Under the pieces are notes generated by a model that saw only the letters and a list, made by a program, of their open reading frames with translations, did not search any database and was not told the DNA's origin. From positions 1,375,501-1,439,500 of the forward strand of contig NZ_CP060296.1 in assembly GCF_014303735.1 (NCBI RefSeq): DNA of 64,000 nt, given 5' to 3'. Origin of the DNA: Variovorax sp. PAMC28562 (lineage in GTDB: Bacteria; Pseudomonadota; Gammaproteobacteria; Burkholderiales; Burkholderiaceae_C). Position 1 is the stretch's first letter; each line of letters opens with the position of its first letter. Below are positions 26,236-35,544 of this stretch, piece by piece. Both the position numbers and the translations under genes were made by a program.

Positions 26236-27659
26236 ACCCCGCAGCGTTTCTGGCCAGCGATGCGTCGTCGATGGCCGCCGCGGTGCGGGCCAACGAGGTC
26301 AGCGCGGTGGCGCTGGTGCAGGCCAGCCTGGAGCGCATCGCCGCGACCGACAGCCGCGTCAACGCGTTCACCGAAGTGCTGCAGGCGCGGGCGCTGCGGC
26401 GCGCGTCGCAGGTCGATGTCTCGCTGGCTTCGGCCCACGGCGATCGCACGCGCGAGCTGCCGCTGCTGGGCGTGCCGTTCGCCGTCAAGAACCTGTTCGA
26501 CATCGCCGGCATCGCCACGTTGGCCGGCTCGAAGATCGAGCGCGAGAGTGCGCCGGCGCGCAGCGATGCTGCGCTTGTGCGACGCCTCGAAAGCGCTGGC
26601 GCGGTGCTGGTCGGCGCGCTCAACATGGACGAGTACGCCTACGGTTTCACCACCGAGAACAGCCACTACGGACCGGTGCGCAATCCGCATGACGGCAGCC
26701 GCATCGCAGGTGGTTCGTCGGGCGGTTCGGGTGCTGCGGTGGCGGCGGGGCAGGTGCCGCTGACGCTCGGCTCGGACACCAACGGATCGATCCGCGTGCC
26801 GGCTTCGCTGTGCGGCGTGTTCGGGCTCAAGCCGACCTTCGGCCGCCTGCCGCGCACCGGCAGCTATCCTTTCATTTCGAGCCTGGACCACCTCGGCCCG
26901 TTCGCGCGGTCGACGCGCGATCTGGCGCTGGCGTACGACGCCATGCAGGGGCCGGAGAGCTTCGGCCATCGCGACCCCGGTTGTGCGCAGCGCGATGTAG
27001 AGGCCGTCGTCAAAGATCTCGACCTCGGCACGCAGGGTCTGCGCATCGGCGTGCTCGGCGGCTACTTTCGGGAGCACGCAGGGCCGGAAGCGCTTGTCGC
27101 GGTCGACCGCGTGGCCGATGCGCTGGGTGCGGTCAACACCGTGATGCTGCCGATGGTCGATGCCGGCCGCGCGGCCGCGTTTCTCATCACCAACTCCGAA
27201 GGTGCGGCATTGCACTTGAGTGACTTGCGCAACCGTCCGCACGACTTCGAGCCGCTGTCGCGCGACCGATTTTTAGCCGGTGCGTTGCTGCCGGCCGCGT
27301 GGGTTGCGCGCGCCCAGCGTGTGCGCCGCGCCTATGCCGAGGCGGTGGCGCGCGTGTTCGAGCGCTACGACATCCTGCTGGCCGCGGCAACGCCTTCAGC
27401 TGCCACGCCCATCGGTGCGGAATGGTTCGAGATCAACGGCCAGCGGCTGCCGGTGCGCCCGAACATGGGGCTGCTGACGCAACCCATTTCTTGCGTCGGG
27501 CTGCCCGTCTGCGCGGTGCCGGTGTGGGGCGCCCATGCGACCTTGCCGATCGGGGTGCAGGTGATCGGCGCACCCTGGCGCGAAGACCTGGTGCTGCGCG
27601 TGGCGGCCGCGCTCGAAGCGGCCGGCGTGGTGCATGCGCCGGTGGCTGCGCTCAACTGA
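26232..27659 (+). CDS. atzE: 1-carboxybiuret hydrolase subunit (AtzE-like amidase)
   Basis: Amidase-signature enzyme of 475 residues starting at GTG. The catalytic triad is K86 (F-A-V-K-N-L), the serine in G-G-S-S-G-G-S at 160-166, and nucleophile S186 in G-S-D-T-N-G-S-I-R. In the Pseudomonas ADP pathway AtzE with AtzG deaminates 1-carboxybiuret to 1,3-dicarboxyurea, rescuing the unstable product of cyanurate ring opening before it decarboxylates to biuret. Coupling to an AtzG-type gene and an AtzH-type gene directly downstream make this assignment stronger than a generic amidase call. A role on other ureides cannot be excluded. Confidence 0.9.
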   Translation: MNPAAFLASDASSMAAAVRANEVSAVALVQASLERIAATDSRVNAFTEVLQARALRRASQVDVSLASAHGDRTRELPLLGVPFAVKNLFDIAGIATLAGSKIERESAPARSDAALVRRLESAGAVLVGALNMDEYAYGFTTENSHYGPVRNPHDGSRIAGGSSGGSGAAVAAGQVPLTLGSDTNGSIRVPASLCGVFGLKPTFGRLPRTGSYPFISSLDHLGPFARSTRDLALAYDAMQGPESFGHRDPGCAQRDVEAVVKDLDLGTQGLRIGVLGGYFREHAGPEALVAVDRVADALGAVNTVMLPMVDAGRAAAFLITNSEGAALHLSDLRNRPHDFEPLSRDRFLAGALLPAAWVARAQRVRRAYAEAVARVFERYDILLAAATPSAATPIGAEWFEINGQRLPVRPNMGLLTQPISCVGLPVCAVPVWGAHATLPIGVQVIGAPWREDLVLRVAAALEAAGVVHAPVAALN

Positions 27660-27690
27660 ATCACTTCAACACGACAACCTAAAGACGATC

Positions 27691-28074
27691 ATGTTCCCGC
27701 AACTCAGCATCAACCTGCCCGACGTCGTTGCACAAGTCACCGCCGCATTCGAGCGCTACGAAGACGCGCTCGTCACCAACAAGGTCGAGGTGCTCGACGA
27801 ATTGTTCTGGGCCAGCACGCTCACGCTGCGCTACGGCGCCACCGAAAACCTGTACGGCCATGCCGAGATCCAGGCCTTCCGTGCCGGACGCCCCGCCGTG
27901 GGGCTTCAGCGCGAATTGCTGCGCACCGTCATCACCACTTATGGGCACGACTTCGCGACCGCCAACTGCGAATTTCGCCGTGCCGGCACCGAGCGCACGG
28001 GCCGCCAGAGCCAGACGTGGATGCGCACGCCCGAGGGCTGGCGCGTGGTGTCCGCGCATGTGAGCCTGCTCTGA
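27691..28074 (+). CDS. atzH: AtzH-like protein (DUF3225, NTF2-like fold)
   Basis: Protein of 127 residues with an NTF2-like cone: a long N-terminal helix ([12 protein letters not shown]), then strands ending [10 protein letters not shown]. This matches the DUF3225 family, whose member AtzH in Pseudomonas ADP is assigned to 1,3-dicarboxyurea decarboxylation, giving allophanate for AtzF. The ATG at 27691 follows atzE by 31 bases. It is the last gene of the first transcription unit; a new promoter and operator lie between it and the next gene. Confidence 0.85.
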   Translation: MFPQLSINLPDVVAQVTAAFERYEDALVTNKVEVLDELFWASTLTLRYGATENLYGHAEIQAFRAGRPAVGLQRELLRTVITTYGHDFATANCEFRRAGTERTGRQSQTWMRTPEGWRVVSAHVSLL

Positions 28075-28104
28075 AATCGGTATCGATTTCGGTGCACTTG
28101 GGCT

Positions 28105-28120
28105 CGGCACGCTTTGTGCA
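28105..28120 (+). promoter_or_regulatory. Sigma-54-like promoter upstream of the BMP transporter operon
   Basis: CGGCACG-CTTT-GTGC-A keeps the invariant -24 GG (28106-28107) and -12 GC (28118-28119) at the correct spacing, with mismatches only at weakly conserved positions. The start point would be near 28130, about 70 bases before the ATG. It aligns closely with the stronger promoter at 21468. Confidence 0.65.
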
Positions 28121-28125
28121 TACCT

Positions 28126-28139
28126 TCTTGTATCCAAGA
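28126..28139. promoter_or_regulatory. Second palindromic operator candidate TCTTG-N4-CAAGA
   Basis: TCTTG-TATC-CAAGA has the same arms as the site at 21489. In both cases it begins exactly 20 bases after the first G of the -24 element. It covers the predicted transcription start and is therefore well placed for repression or ligand-gated control. Confidence 0.6.
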
Positions 28140-28201
28140 TAGAACCGTTGTTGGATCTGTCCAAGGACTAAACCGCAAGTTGCCCAAAACCGGAGAGAGC
28201 C

Positions 28202-29314
28202 ATGAAGAGTCAATTCAACCGTCGCGATTCCCTCAAGTCCCTTGCCGCGCTCGGCGCAGCGGGCACCCTTGGAGGTTTCAGCGCACTCGCCAGCGCGCAA
28301 AAGCCGCTCACCGTCGGCGTCATCTACGTCGGCCCGCGCGACGACTACGGCTACAACCAGGCCCACGCCCAGGCTGCGGCCGAGATCAAGAAGATGCCCG
28401 GCATCAAGGTCGTCGAAGAAGAGAACGTACCCGAGACCGCGGCGGTGCAAAAGACCATGACCGGCATGATTTCGCAGGACGGCGCCAAGCTGCTGTTCCC
28501 GACTTCTTACGGCTACTTCGACCCGCACATCCTGGCGCTCGCCCCCAAGGACCCCGATGTACGCTTTTCGCATTGCGGCGGCCTTTGGACCGAGAGCATG
28601 CCGAAGAATGTCGGCAGTTTCTTCGGCTACATCGACGAATGCCAGTTCTTGAACGGCGTGATTGCCGGCCACATGAGCAAGAGCGGCAAGATCGGCTTCG
28701 TCGCCGCCAAGCCGATCCCGCAGGTGCTGCGCAACATCAACGCCTTCACGCTGGGTGCGCGCTCGGTCAAGCCTGGCATCACCTGCAGTGTCATCTTCAC
28801 GGGTGAGTGGTCGATGCCGGTGAAAGAAGCCGAAGCCACCAACAGCCTGGCCGACCAGGGTTGTGACGTTTTCACGATGCACGTCGATGGCCCCAAGGTG
28901 GTCGTCGAGACGGCAGCCAAGCGCGGCAAGATGGTTTGCGGCTACCACGCGAGCCAGGCCAAGCTGGCGCCTCAGGCCTACCTCACGGGTGCCGAGTGGA
29001 ACTGGCTCACCGCCTACAAGACCATCATCGAAGCCGCGCAAGCCAGCAAGCCGCACCCCAACTTTTTGCGTGGCGGCCTGAAGGACGGCTACGTGAAGAT
29101 GTCGGCCTACGGCCCGGCCGTGACCGACGCCGCCAAGAAGCAGGCCGACGACGTCAAGGCCCGGATGATCGCCGGCACCTTCGACATCTTCAAAGGCCCG
29201 TTGAAGGACAACAAGGGCAAGGAAGTGCTGGCGGCTGGCAAGTCGCAAAAGCAGACCGACATCGAACTCGAAAAGATGAACTATCTGGTCGAAGGTGTGA
29301 ACGGCAGTTTCTAA
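28202..29314 (+). CDS. BMP-family ABC substrate-binding protein (AtzT-like)
   Basis: Periplasmic binding protein of 370 residues of the basic membrane protein / PnrA class, which binds nucleosides, purines and related nitrogen heterocycles. The signal (N-R-R-D-S-L-K-S-L-A-A-L-G-A-A-G) contains a double arginine and ends A-L-A-S-A. The mature part opens T-V-G-V-I-Y-V-G-P-R-D-D-Y-G-Y-N-Q-A-H, typical of the class. Two permeases and a double ATPase of the same transporter type follow, interrupted by hydrolase genes. A BMP-type protein, AtzT, belongs to the cyanurate cluster of Pseudomonas ADP, so a triazine or ureide ligand is plausible. Confidence 0.9.
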   Translation: MKSQFNRRDSLKSLAALGAAGTLGGFSALASAQKPLTVGVIYVGPRDDYGYNQAHAQAAAEIKKMPGIKVVEEENVPETAAVQKTMTGMISQDGAKLLFPTSYGYFDPHILALAPKDPDVRFSHCGGLWTESMPKNVGSFFGYIDECQFLNGVIAGHMSKSGKIGFVAAKPIPQVLRNINAFTLGARSVKPGITCSVIFTGEWSMPVKEAEATNSLADQGCDVFTMHVDGPKVVVETAAKRGKMVCGYHASQAKLAPQAYLTGAEWNWLTAYKTIIEAAQASKPHPNFLRGGLKDGYVKMSAYGPAVTDAAKKQADDVKARMIAGTFDIFKGPLKDNKGKEVLAAGKSQKQTDIELEKMNYLVEGVNGSF

Positions 29315-29323
29315 AGGCCGAGC

Positions 29324-30406
29324 ATGCGCAACGCCCTCCGCGAAATCGCTTTGCCGGTGTTCGCTATCGTGGCGGCGCTGTTGCTCTTCGGCCTGCTGGT
29401 CGCCTTTGCCGGGGTCGATCCGGTGGCAGTGTGGGTGACGCTTTTCAAGGGCGCGTTCGGCGACTGGTTCTCATGGCAGAACACGTTGCAGCGGGCGGCG
29501 CCGCTCATGCTCACCGCGTTGTGCGTGGCCATCCCGGCGCGGGCCGGGCTGGTCATCATCGGCGGCGAAGGGGCGTTGGTGCTGGGCGGACTCGCCTGCG
29601 CGGCATTGGCCCATGCCGTCCCGTTGCCTGCCAACGTCATCGGCACCGTGCTGGTGTGCATCGCCGGCGCCTTCGCCGGGGGGCTGTGGATCATGCTGGC
29701 GGGCCGGTTGCGGCAGTACCGTGGCATCAACGAAACCATCAGCAGCCTGCTGCTGGCCTACATCGCCATCGGCATCTTCAAGCACCTGGTCGAAGGCGTG
29801 CTGCGCGACCCGGCCAGCCTGAACAAACCCTCGACCTATCCGCTGCCCGAAGCCTTGCTCATCGGCGGCATCGGCGGCTCCGACATTCATTGGGGTCTGG
29901 TCATCGGCATCGTGGCCTGCATCGGACTCGGGCTCTGGTTGCGCATCACGGCGTCGGGCTTTGCGATCCGGGTGGTGGGCGGCAATCCGCGCACCGCGCA
30001 GCTCGTCGGCCTGCCTGCGACCAAGTTGATTCTTGCGGCGTGCGGTATCGGCGGTGCGTGTGCCGGCGTGGCGGGCGCGGTCGAAGTCGCTGCCGTGCAC
30101 ACCAACGCCAACGCGTCGCTGATCGCCGGCTATGGCTACGCCGGCATCCTGGTCTCGTTCATCGCGCGGCACAACCCGATCGCGATCATTCCGGTCGCCA
30201 TTTTGTTCGGCGGCTTCGGTGCGGCGGGCAGCCTGTTGCAGCGTCGGCTCGGCTTGCCCGATGCGTCGGTGCTGGTGCTGCAGGGGATCGCGTTCGTGCT
30301 GATCCTCGCGAGCGAGGGGCTGCGGATGATCGACTGGAAGAAGCTGAGCGCGAAGACCATCGCTGCGGGTTCGGCCCAGAAGACCAACACCGTGGAGGCT
30401 GCATGA
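29324..30406 (+). CDS. ABC transporter permease, nucleoside/BMP type (subunit 1)
   Basis: Membrane permease of 360 residues with about nine helices. Family landmarks are N-T-L-Q-R-A-A-P-L-M-L-T-A-L near residue 47, I-I-G-G-E-G-A-L-V-L-G, R-Q-Y-R-G-I-N-E-T-I-S-S-L-L, and Y-G-Y-A-G-I-L-V-S-F, all typical of the BPD_transp_2 permeases that accompany BMP binding proteins. It begins nine bases after the binding-protein stop. A C-terminal tail of about 25 residues after the last helix is hydrophilic. Confidence 0.9.
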   Translation: MRNALREIALPVFAIVAALLLFGLLVAFAGVDPVAVWVTLFKGAFGDWFSWQNTLQRAAPLMLTALCVAIPARAGLVIIGGEGALVLGGLACAALAHAVPLPANVIGTVLVCIAGAFAGGLWIMLAGRLRQYRGINETISSLLLAYIAIGIFKHLVEGVLRDPASLNKPSTYPLPEALLIGGIGGSDIHWGLVIGIVACIGLGLWLRITASGFAIRVVGGNPRTAQLVGLPATKLILAACGIGGACAGVAGAVEVAAVHTNANASLIAGYGYAGILVSFIARHNPIAIIPVAILFGGFGAAGSLLQRRLGLPDASVLVLQGIAFVLILASEGLRMIDWKKLSAKTIAAGSAQKTNTVEAA

Positions 30407-30422
30407 ACGCTGCCCGTTCACC

Positions 30423-31343
30423 ATGACCGCGGACCAATGGGTGGCGCTTGTCGCCGGCATCGTCGGCGGTGCCTTGCGTGTTGGCGCACCGTTTCTTTTC
30501 GTGAGCCTGGGTGAATGCCTGACCGAGAAATCGGGCCGTATCAACCTGGGCCTCGAAGGCGTGCTGGTCCTGTCGGCGATGGCGGCTTTCGGCGGTGCGT
30601 ACTTCACCGGCTCACCCTGGCTCGGCGTGCTGATCGGCGCCTGCGCCGGCGCGGCGCTCGCCTTGCTGCACGGCTTGTTGTGCTCGCTTGACGGCGTCAA
30701 CGACGTCGCGACCGGCATCGCGTTGATGCTCTTCGGCACCGGCCTCGCGTTCTATCTCGGCAAGCCGCTGATCCAGCCGCAAGCGCCGCAGATCCCGGCG
30801 ATCCCGCTCGGCGACTGGAGCGACAACCCGGTCGTTCGCTCGGCGCTGCAGCTGAACGCGCTGGTGCCGGTCGGCCTCCTGCTCGCGGTCTTTTTGTGGT
30901 GGGGCTTCGCACGTACGCGCGCCGGCCTGCTGGTGCGCATGGCGGGCGATTCGGCCAACGCGACGCGGGCGCTCGGCTACTCGGTGGCGGGCATTCGCAT
31001 CGCGGCCACCACGGCGGGCGGCTTCATCGCCGGGCTCGGTGGGGCGTCGCTCACGCTGTTCTATCCGGGCAGCTGGAACGAGGGCATCTCCAGCGGGCAG
31101 GGCTTGATCGCGGTGGCACTGGTCATCTTCGCGCGCTGGAGCCCGCTGCGGTGCGTCGGTGCGGCCTTCCTCTTCGGCGGTGCGGGCGCCATCGGACCGG
31201 CGCTGCAATCGGTCGGCGTGGGCTGGGGCTACCACCTCTTCAACACGGTGCCCTACGTACTCACGCTGGTGATCCTGGTCATCACATGCAAGCCCGGGAG
31301 CGTCGCGATCGGCAGTCCTGGCGAGTTGTCTTCGACGCGCTGA
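30423..31343 (+). CDS. ABC transporter permease, nucleoside/BMP type (subunit 2)
   Basis: Second permease of the BMP-type importer, 306 residues with about eight helices. The characteristic stretch A-P-F-L-F-V-S-L-G-E-C-L-T-E-K-S-G-R-I-N-L-G-L-E-G is close to that of YufQ/NupQ-type permeases, followed by D-V-A-T-G-I-A-L-M-L-F-G-T-G-L. A seven-codon mini-frame starting at the stop of the first permease ends at this gene's ATG and may couple translation. The corresponding ATPase is at 33193, after two hydrolase genes. Confidence 0.9.
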   Translation: MTADQWVALVAGIVGGALRVGAPFLFVSLGECLTEKSGRINLGLEGVLVLSAMAAFGGAYFTGSPWLGVLIGACAGAALALLHGLLCSLDGVNDVATGIALMLFGTGLAFYLGKPLIQPQAPQIPAIPLGDWSDNPVVRSALQLNALVPVGLLLAVFLWWGFARTRAGLLVRMAGDSANATRALGYSVAGIRIAATTAGGFIAGLGGASLTLFYPGSWNEGISSGQGLIAVALVIFARWSPLRCVGAAFLFGGAGAIGPALQSVGVGWGYHLFNTVPYVLTLVILVITCKPGSVAIGSPGELSSTR

Positions 31344-31379
31344 TCGTTCGGCGCGCCAACCCTTATAGGAATCAGTGAA

Positions 31380-32462
31380 ATGAGTGGATTCGGTGGCTTG
31401 AACAAATCGGCGAACGGCGTCGTCATCGGCCTGGTGCAACTGCAGTTGCCAACGGTCAAGACCAAAGCCGACCTCACGGCGCAGACGCAGCGTGTCTGCG
31501 ACATGGTCGGCAAGGCGAGGCGCAACCAGGGCACGATGGACCTCGTCGTGTTTCCCGAGTATTCGCTGCACGGCCTCTCGATGGACACCTCGCCTGAAAT
31601 CATGTGCGAGCTCGACGGCCCCGAGGTGAAGGCGCTGCGGCAGGCGTGTGTCGACAACACCATCTGGGCCTGCTTCTCCATCATGGAAGCCAACCCCGAC
31701 GGCAACCCGTACAACTCCGGGCTCATCGTCGACGACATGGGCGCGATACGGCTCTACTACCGCAAGCTCCATCCGTGGGTGCCGGTCGAGCCGTGGGAGC
31801 CGGGCAACGTCGGCGTGCCGGTGTGCGACGGCCCCAACGGCAGCAAGCTCGCGCTCATCATCTGCCACGACGGAATGTTCCCGGAGATGGCGCGCGAGGC
31901 CACGTACAAGGGTGCTGAAATCATCCTGCGCACCGCCGGCTACACGGCGCCGATCCGCCATGCCTGGAAGATCACCAACCAGGCCAACGCCTTCTGCAAC
32001 CTGGCCTACACCGCGAGCGTGTGCCTGTGCGGCAGCGACGGCAGCTTCGACTCGATGGGCGAAGGCATGTTCTGCAGCTTCGACGGCACGGTGATGGTCG
32101 AAGGCGGCAGCCGCGTCGACGAAATCATCACTTGCGAACTGCGGCCCGACCTGGTGCGCGAAGCCCGCACCGGATGGGGCGTCGAGAACAACATCTACCA
32201 GCTCTACCACCGCGGCTACGTGGCAGTGAAGGGCGGGGCGCAAGACTGCCCCTACACCTACATGCAGGACATGGCGGCCGGCAACTACAAGCTGCCGTGG
32301 AGCCACCAGGTGCAGGTGACGGACGGCACCTCGTGCGGCTTTGCGGCGCCGCTTCGTGCCTACAAGGGCCACGAGATGCATCCGCTCGTACCGCAACTCC
32401 CCGCCGCGCTGCCCGACATTCCGCAAGACCCCGCCTCGGCACACCGGAGGGCTCTCGATTGA
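31380..32462 (+). CDS. Formamidase (nitrilase superfamily, AmiF-like)
   Basis: Carbon-nitrogen hydrolase of 360 residues that should release ammonia from formamide or another short amide. The catalytic triad is visible as E in V-F-P-E-Y-S, K in Y-R-K-L-H-P-W and C in I-I-C-H-D-G-M. Long segments recall AmiF of Helicobacter (F-S-I-M-E-x-N-P, P-V-C-x-G-P-x-G-S-K-L-A, W-G-x-E-N-N-I-Y) better than aliphatic amidase AmiE. AGGA lies ten bases before the ATG. It overlaps the biuret hydrolase start by one base (TGATG), so the two are coupled. In this cluster it may remove a small amide by-product, but no cluster reaction visibly produces formamide. Confidence 0.85.
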   Translation: MSGFGGLNKSANGVVIGLVQLQLPTVKTKADLTAQTQRVCDMVGKARRNQGTMDLVVFPEYSLHGLSMDTSPEIMCELDGPEVKALRQACVDNTIWACFSIMEANPDGNPYNSGLIVDDMGAIRLYYRKLHPWVPVEPWEPGNVGVPVCDGPNGSKLALIICHDGMFPEMAREATYKGAEIILRTAGYTAPIRHAWKITNQANAFCNLAYTASVCLCGSDGSFDSMGEGMFCSFDGTVMVEGGSRVDEIITCELRPDLVREARTGWGVENNIYQLYHRGYVAVKGGAQDCPYTYMQDMAAGNYKLPWSHQVQVTDGTSCGFAAPLRAYKGHEMHPLVPQLPAALPDIPQDPASAHRRALD

Positions 32463-33184
32463 TGACCGACGCCGCCAATTTGCCAGCGCTGCACATCGCG
32501 GCCGAGCCTTACGCATGGCCCTACAACGGCGACCTGCGGCCGGCCAACACGGCGCTCATCGTCATCGACATGCAGACCGACTTCTGCGGCAAGGGCGGCT
32601 ATGTCGATGTGATGGGCTATGACCTCGCGCTCGTGCAGGCACCCATCGCGCCGATCGCGCGCTTGCTGGCCGTGCTGCGGCCGCTCGGCTTTCACATCAT
32701 CCACACGCGCGAAGGCCATCGGCCCGACCTGGCCGACCTGCCTGCCAACAAGCGCTGGCGCTCGCGGCAGATCGGCGCCAACGGCGTCGGCATCGGCGAC
32801 GACGGGCCGTGCGGCCGCATATTGATTCGCGGCGAGCCGGGCTGGCAGCTGATTCCCGAGCTGGCACCGCTGCCGGGCGAAGTCGTCATCGACAAGCCGG
32901 GCAAGGGCGCGTTCTATGCGACCGATCTCGAACTCATCCTGCGAACCCGCGGCATCGAGAACCTGATCCTCGCCGGCATCACGACCGACGTGTGCGTGCA
33001 CACGACGATGCGCGACGCCAACGACCGCGGCTTCGAATCTTTACTGCTGTCGGATTGCACGGCAGCCACGGACCACGGAAACCATATGGCCGCGCTGAAG
33101 ATGATCACGATGCAAGGCGGCGTGTTCGGTGCGCATGCCACATCGACGGCGTTCATCGACGCCGTCGGCGCCCTCGAGCACTGA
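32462..33184 (+). CDS. biuH: Biuret hydrolase (isochorismatase-fold cysteine hydrolase)
   Basis: Cysteine hydrolase of 240 residues that converts biuret to allophanate and ammonia. The triad is D36 (V-I-D-M-Q-T-D-F), K145 (D-K-P-G-K-G) and C178 (T-T-D-V-C-V), essentially at the positions known for Rhizobium BiuH. Beyond the triad, stretches such as [40 protein letters not shown] and G-P-C-G-R-I-L are, from memory, near-identical to that enzyme, so the assignment is specific. Its product is the substrate of the AtzF-type gene at 21517. Confidence 0.93.
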   Translation: MTDAANLPALHIAAEPYAWPYNGDLRPANTALIVIDMQTDFCGKGGYVDVMGYDLALVQAPIAPIARLLAVLRPLGFHIIHTREGHRPDLADLPANKRWRSRQIGANGVGIGDDGPCGRILIRGEPGWQLIPELAPLPGEVVIDKPGKGAFYATDLELILRTRGIENLILAGITTDVCVHTTMRDANDRGFESLLLSDCTAATDHGNHMAALKMITMQGGVFGAHATSTAFIDAVGALEH

Positions 33185-33192
33185 AAGACCGC

Positions 33193-34842
33193 ATGGCCGC
33201 AAAGCTCAGTGCACCCGCAGATATCGCAGAGCGCACGCACCCTATCGGCGCGTTGCCCGCGGGCACCGGCGCGCTCACGCTCGACACCTACCGGCTCACC
33301 AAGCGCTTCGGTGCCTTCACCGCGATGGACTCGGTGACGATGCACGTGGAGCCCGGCACGGTGCACGCGCTGCTCGGAGAAAACGGCGCGGGCAAGAGCA
33401 CGCTGGTGAAGTGCGTGGCGGGCTTTCAGCGGGCTGAAGAAGGCGGCATCCTCATCGACGGCCGGGAACAAGACATCGCCAACCCGATCGTCGCGCGCGC
33501 TTTGGGCATCGGCATGGTGTATCAGCACTTCACGCTGGCACCGGGCATGACGGTGGCGGAGAATCTGTTGCTGGCCGGCGGCAAGACGCCGGCGCTGATC
33601 GACTGGAAAGCCAAGCGCGCCGACCTCAAGGCATTTCTCGCGACCACGCCCTTCAGCCTCGACCTCGACGTCACGCCTTCGTCGTTGGCGGCCGGAGAAA
33701 AGCAGAAGCTCGAACTGTTGAAGCAGTTGTACTTGCGGCCGCGTCTGTTGATCCTCGACGAGCCGACCTCGGTACTGACGCCGCAGGAAGCCGATGAAGT
33801 GCTGGGCCACGTGCGCGACTTTGCGCGGAGCGGCATGTGTACCGTGCTCATCATCACGCACAAGTTTCGCGAAGTGATGGCCTATGCCGACAGCGTGACG
33901 GTGCTGCGCCGCGGCAAGGCGGTGCACCACTGCCGCGTCGACGAAACCAGCCCGGCGCAATTGGCTGCGGCCATGATGGGCGAGGCGGGCGAAGGCGTGG
34001 CGCCACCGCCCGAAGGCGATGCACCGGCCGTGCTGGAAGCGGTCGCGCCGACCGGCCGTGCGCGGCACACGATGAAGGTGCTGGCGAGCGACGCGCCGAT
34101 CGCCTTGAATGTCGAGAACCTGCAAGCCATGGGCGACCGTGGCACGCTGGCGTTGCACGACCTGAGTTTGTCGGTGCGCGCCGGCGAAATCCTCGGCGTG
34201 GCGGGCGTGTCGGGCAATGGGCAGCGCGAGCTGGTCGAGGCGCTGGTCGGCCAGCGTGCACGGCTGTCGGGCAAGGTCACGGTGATGGGCCAGCCCTATG
34301 CTGCAAAGCGCAGCGAGAACCGCGAACTGAAGGTACGCAGCCTGCCCGAAGAACCGTTGCGCAATGCCTGCGTCGCCGATTTGAGCGTGGCCGAGAACAT
34401 GGCGCTGCGCGACTTCGATCAGCTTCCGTTAGCGCGCGGCGGCTTGCTGAACTTTTCCGTTTGGCGCAGTCGCGCGCGGGAGTGGATCGGCGAGTACGGC
34501 GTCAAGACGCAAGGCGAAGGTGCCCCCATTCGCAGCCTCTCGGGCGGCAACGTGCAACGCGCCGTGTTGGCGCGCGAACTGGCCGGCGACATCAACGTGC
34601 TCATCGCGGCCAACCCGGTGTTCGGGCTGGACTTCGCTGCCGTGGCCGAGATCCACGCGCGCATCGTGCAGGTGCGCGAAAAGGGCGGCGCCGTGCTGCT
34701 CATCAGCGAAGACCTCGACGAGTTGCTGGAGCTGGCCGATCGCATCGTGGTCATGAGCGAAGGCCGCGTCGTGTTCGAGACGCCTGCGGCCACAGCCGAG
34801 CGGCACGTGCTCGGCGCGCACATGGGCGGCGGGCACCACTAA
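33193..34842 (+). CDS. ABC transporter double ATPase, nucleoside/BMP type
   Basis: Fused two-domain ATPase of 549 residues for the BMP-type importer encoded upstream. The first domain is intact: Walker A G-E-N-G-A-G-K-S-T, signature region L-A-A-G-E-K-Q-K and Walker B L-L-I-L-D-E-P-T-S. The second is partly degenerate, as is normal for this family: V-S-G-N-G-Q-R-E-L in place of Walker A, L-S-G-G-N-V-Q-R, and V-L-I-A-A-N-P-V-F-G-L-D in place of a DEP Walker B. It starts eight bases after biuH at an ATG (33193); the longer open frame upstream overlaps biuH and is not used. Confidence 0.92.
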   Translation: MAAKLSAPADIAERTHPIGALPAGTGALTLDTYRLTKRFGAFTAMDSVTMHVEPGTVHALLGENGAGKSTLVKCVAGFQRAEEGGILIDGREQDIANPIVARALGIGMVYQHFTLAPGMTVAENLLLAGGKTPALIDWKAKRADLKAFLATTPFSLDLDVTPSSLAAGEKQKLELLKQLYLRPRLLILDEPTSVLTPQEADEVLGHVRDFARSGMCTVLIITHKFREVMAYADSVTVLRRGKAVHHCRVDETSPAQLAAAMMGEAGEGVAPPPEGDAPAVLEAVAPTGRARHTMKVLASDAPIALNVENLQAMGDRGTLALHDLSLSVRAGEILGVAGVSGNGQRELVEALVGQRARLSGKVTVMGQPYAAKRSENRELKVRSLPEEPLRNACVADLSVAENMALRDFDQLPLARGGLLNFSVWRSRAREWIGEYGVKTQGEGAPIRSLSGGNVQRAVLARELAGDINVLIAANPVFGLDFAAVAEIHARIVQVREKGGAVLLISEDLDELLELADRIVVMSEGRVVFETPAATAERHVLGAHMGGGHH

Positions 34843-34860
34843 CCAACCGAGAAGCACACC

Positions 34861-35535
34861 ATGCGCGTGGAAGCCAACCCCTTCGCCTTCGACTTCGACA
34901 TAGATAAAACCGCCCTTGTGTTGATCGACATGCAACGCGACTTCATCGAGCCCGGCGGCTTCGGCGAGACGTTGGGCAACGACGTGTCCTTGCTCGAAGC
35001 CATCGTGCCCGCGACGCAAACGATGTTGCAGGCGTGGCGCGAGGCCGGCGGCCTGGTGGTCCATACGCGCGAGGCGCACGCGGCTGACTTGTCGGACTGC
35101 CCGCCGGCCAAGCTGAACCGCGGCAGCCCGACGTTGCGCATCGGCGACGTAGGGCCGATGGGTCGCATCCTCGTCAAGGGCGAGGTCGGCAACCAGATCA
35201 TCGAAGCACTGGCGCCGGTCGAAGGCGAACTGGTCATCGACAAGCCCGGCAAGGGCATGTTCTACGCGACCGGCCTGCATGAAACGCTGCAGGCGCGCGG
35301 CATCACGCACCTGCTCTTCGGTGGCGTCACGACCGAGGTCTGCGTGCAGACCAGCATGCGCGAAGCCAACGACCGTGGCTACGACGGACTGCTGCTCGAA
35401 GACTGCACCGAGAGCTACTTCCCCGCATTCAAGGCGGCGGCCATCGACATGATTCGCGCCCAGGGCGCCATCGTCGGCTGGACCGCGCCGAGCAATGCAG
35501 TGTTGACTGTCTTGCGCGGCACCGGCAGCGACTAA
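34861..35535 (+). CDS. Isochorismatase-fold cysteine hydrolase (second copy)
   Basis: Hydrolase of 224 residues with the complete triad D23 (L-I-D-M-Q-R-D-F), K128 (D-K-P-G-K-G) and C161 (T-T-E-V-C-V-Q-T). It is clearly related to the biuret hydrolase at 32462, sharing R-E-A-N-D-R-G-Y and the DKPGKG loop, but lacks its N-terminal segment and the [12 protein letters not shown] substrate loop, which here reads [13 protein letters not shown] different ureide or amide substrate is therefore likely; triuret (TrtA-type activity) or ureidoacrylate are candidates I cannot separate. It lies between the transporter ATPase and the GntR regulator. Confidence 0.85.
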   Translation: MRVEANPFAFDFDIDKTALVLIDMQRDFIEPGGFGETLGNDVSLLEAIVPATQTMLQAWREAGGLVVHTREAHAADLSDCPPAKLNRGSPTLRIGDVGPMGRILVKGEVGNQIIEALAPVEGELVIDKPGKGMFYATGLHETLQARGITHLLFGGVTTEVCVQTSMREANDRGYDGLLLEDCTESYFPAFKAAAIDMIRAQGAIVGWTAPSNAVLTVLRGTGSD

Positions 35536-35544
35536 CATTCCGCG

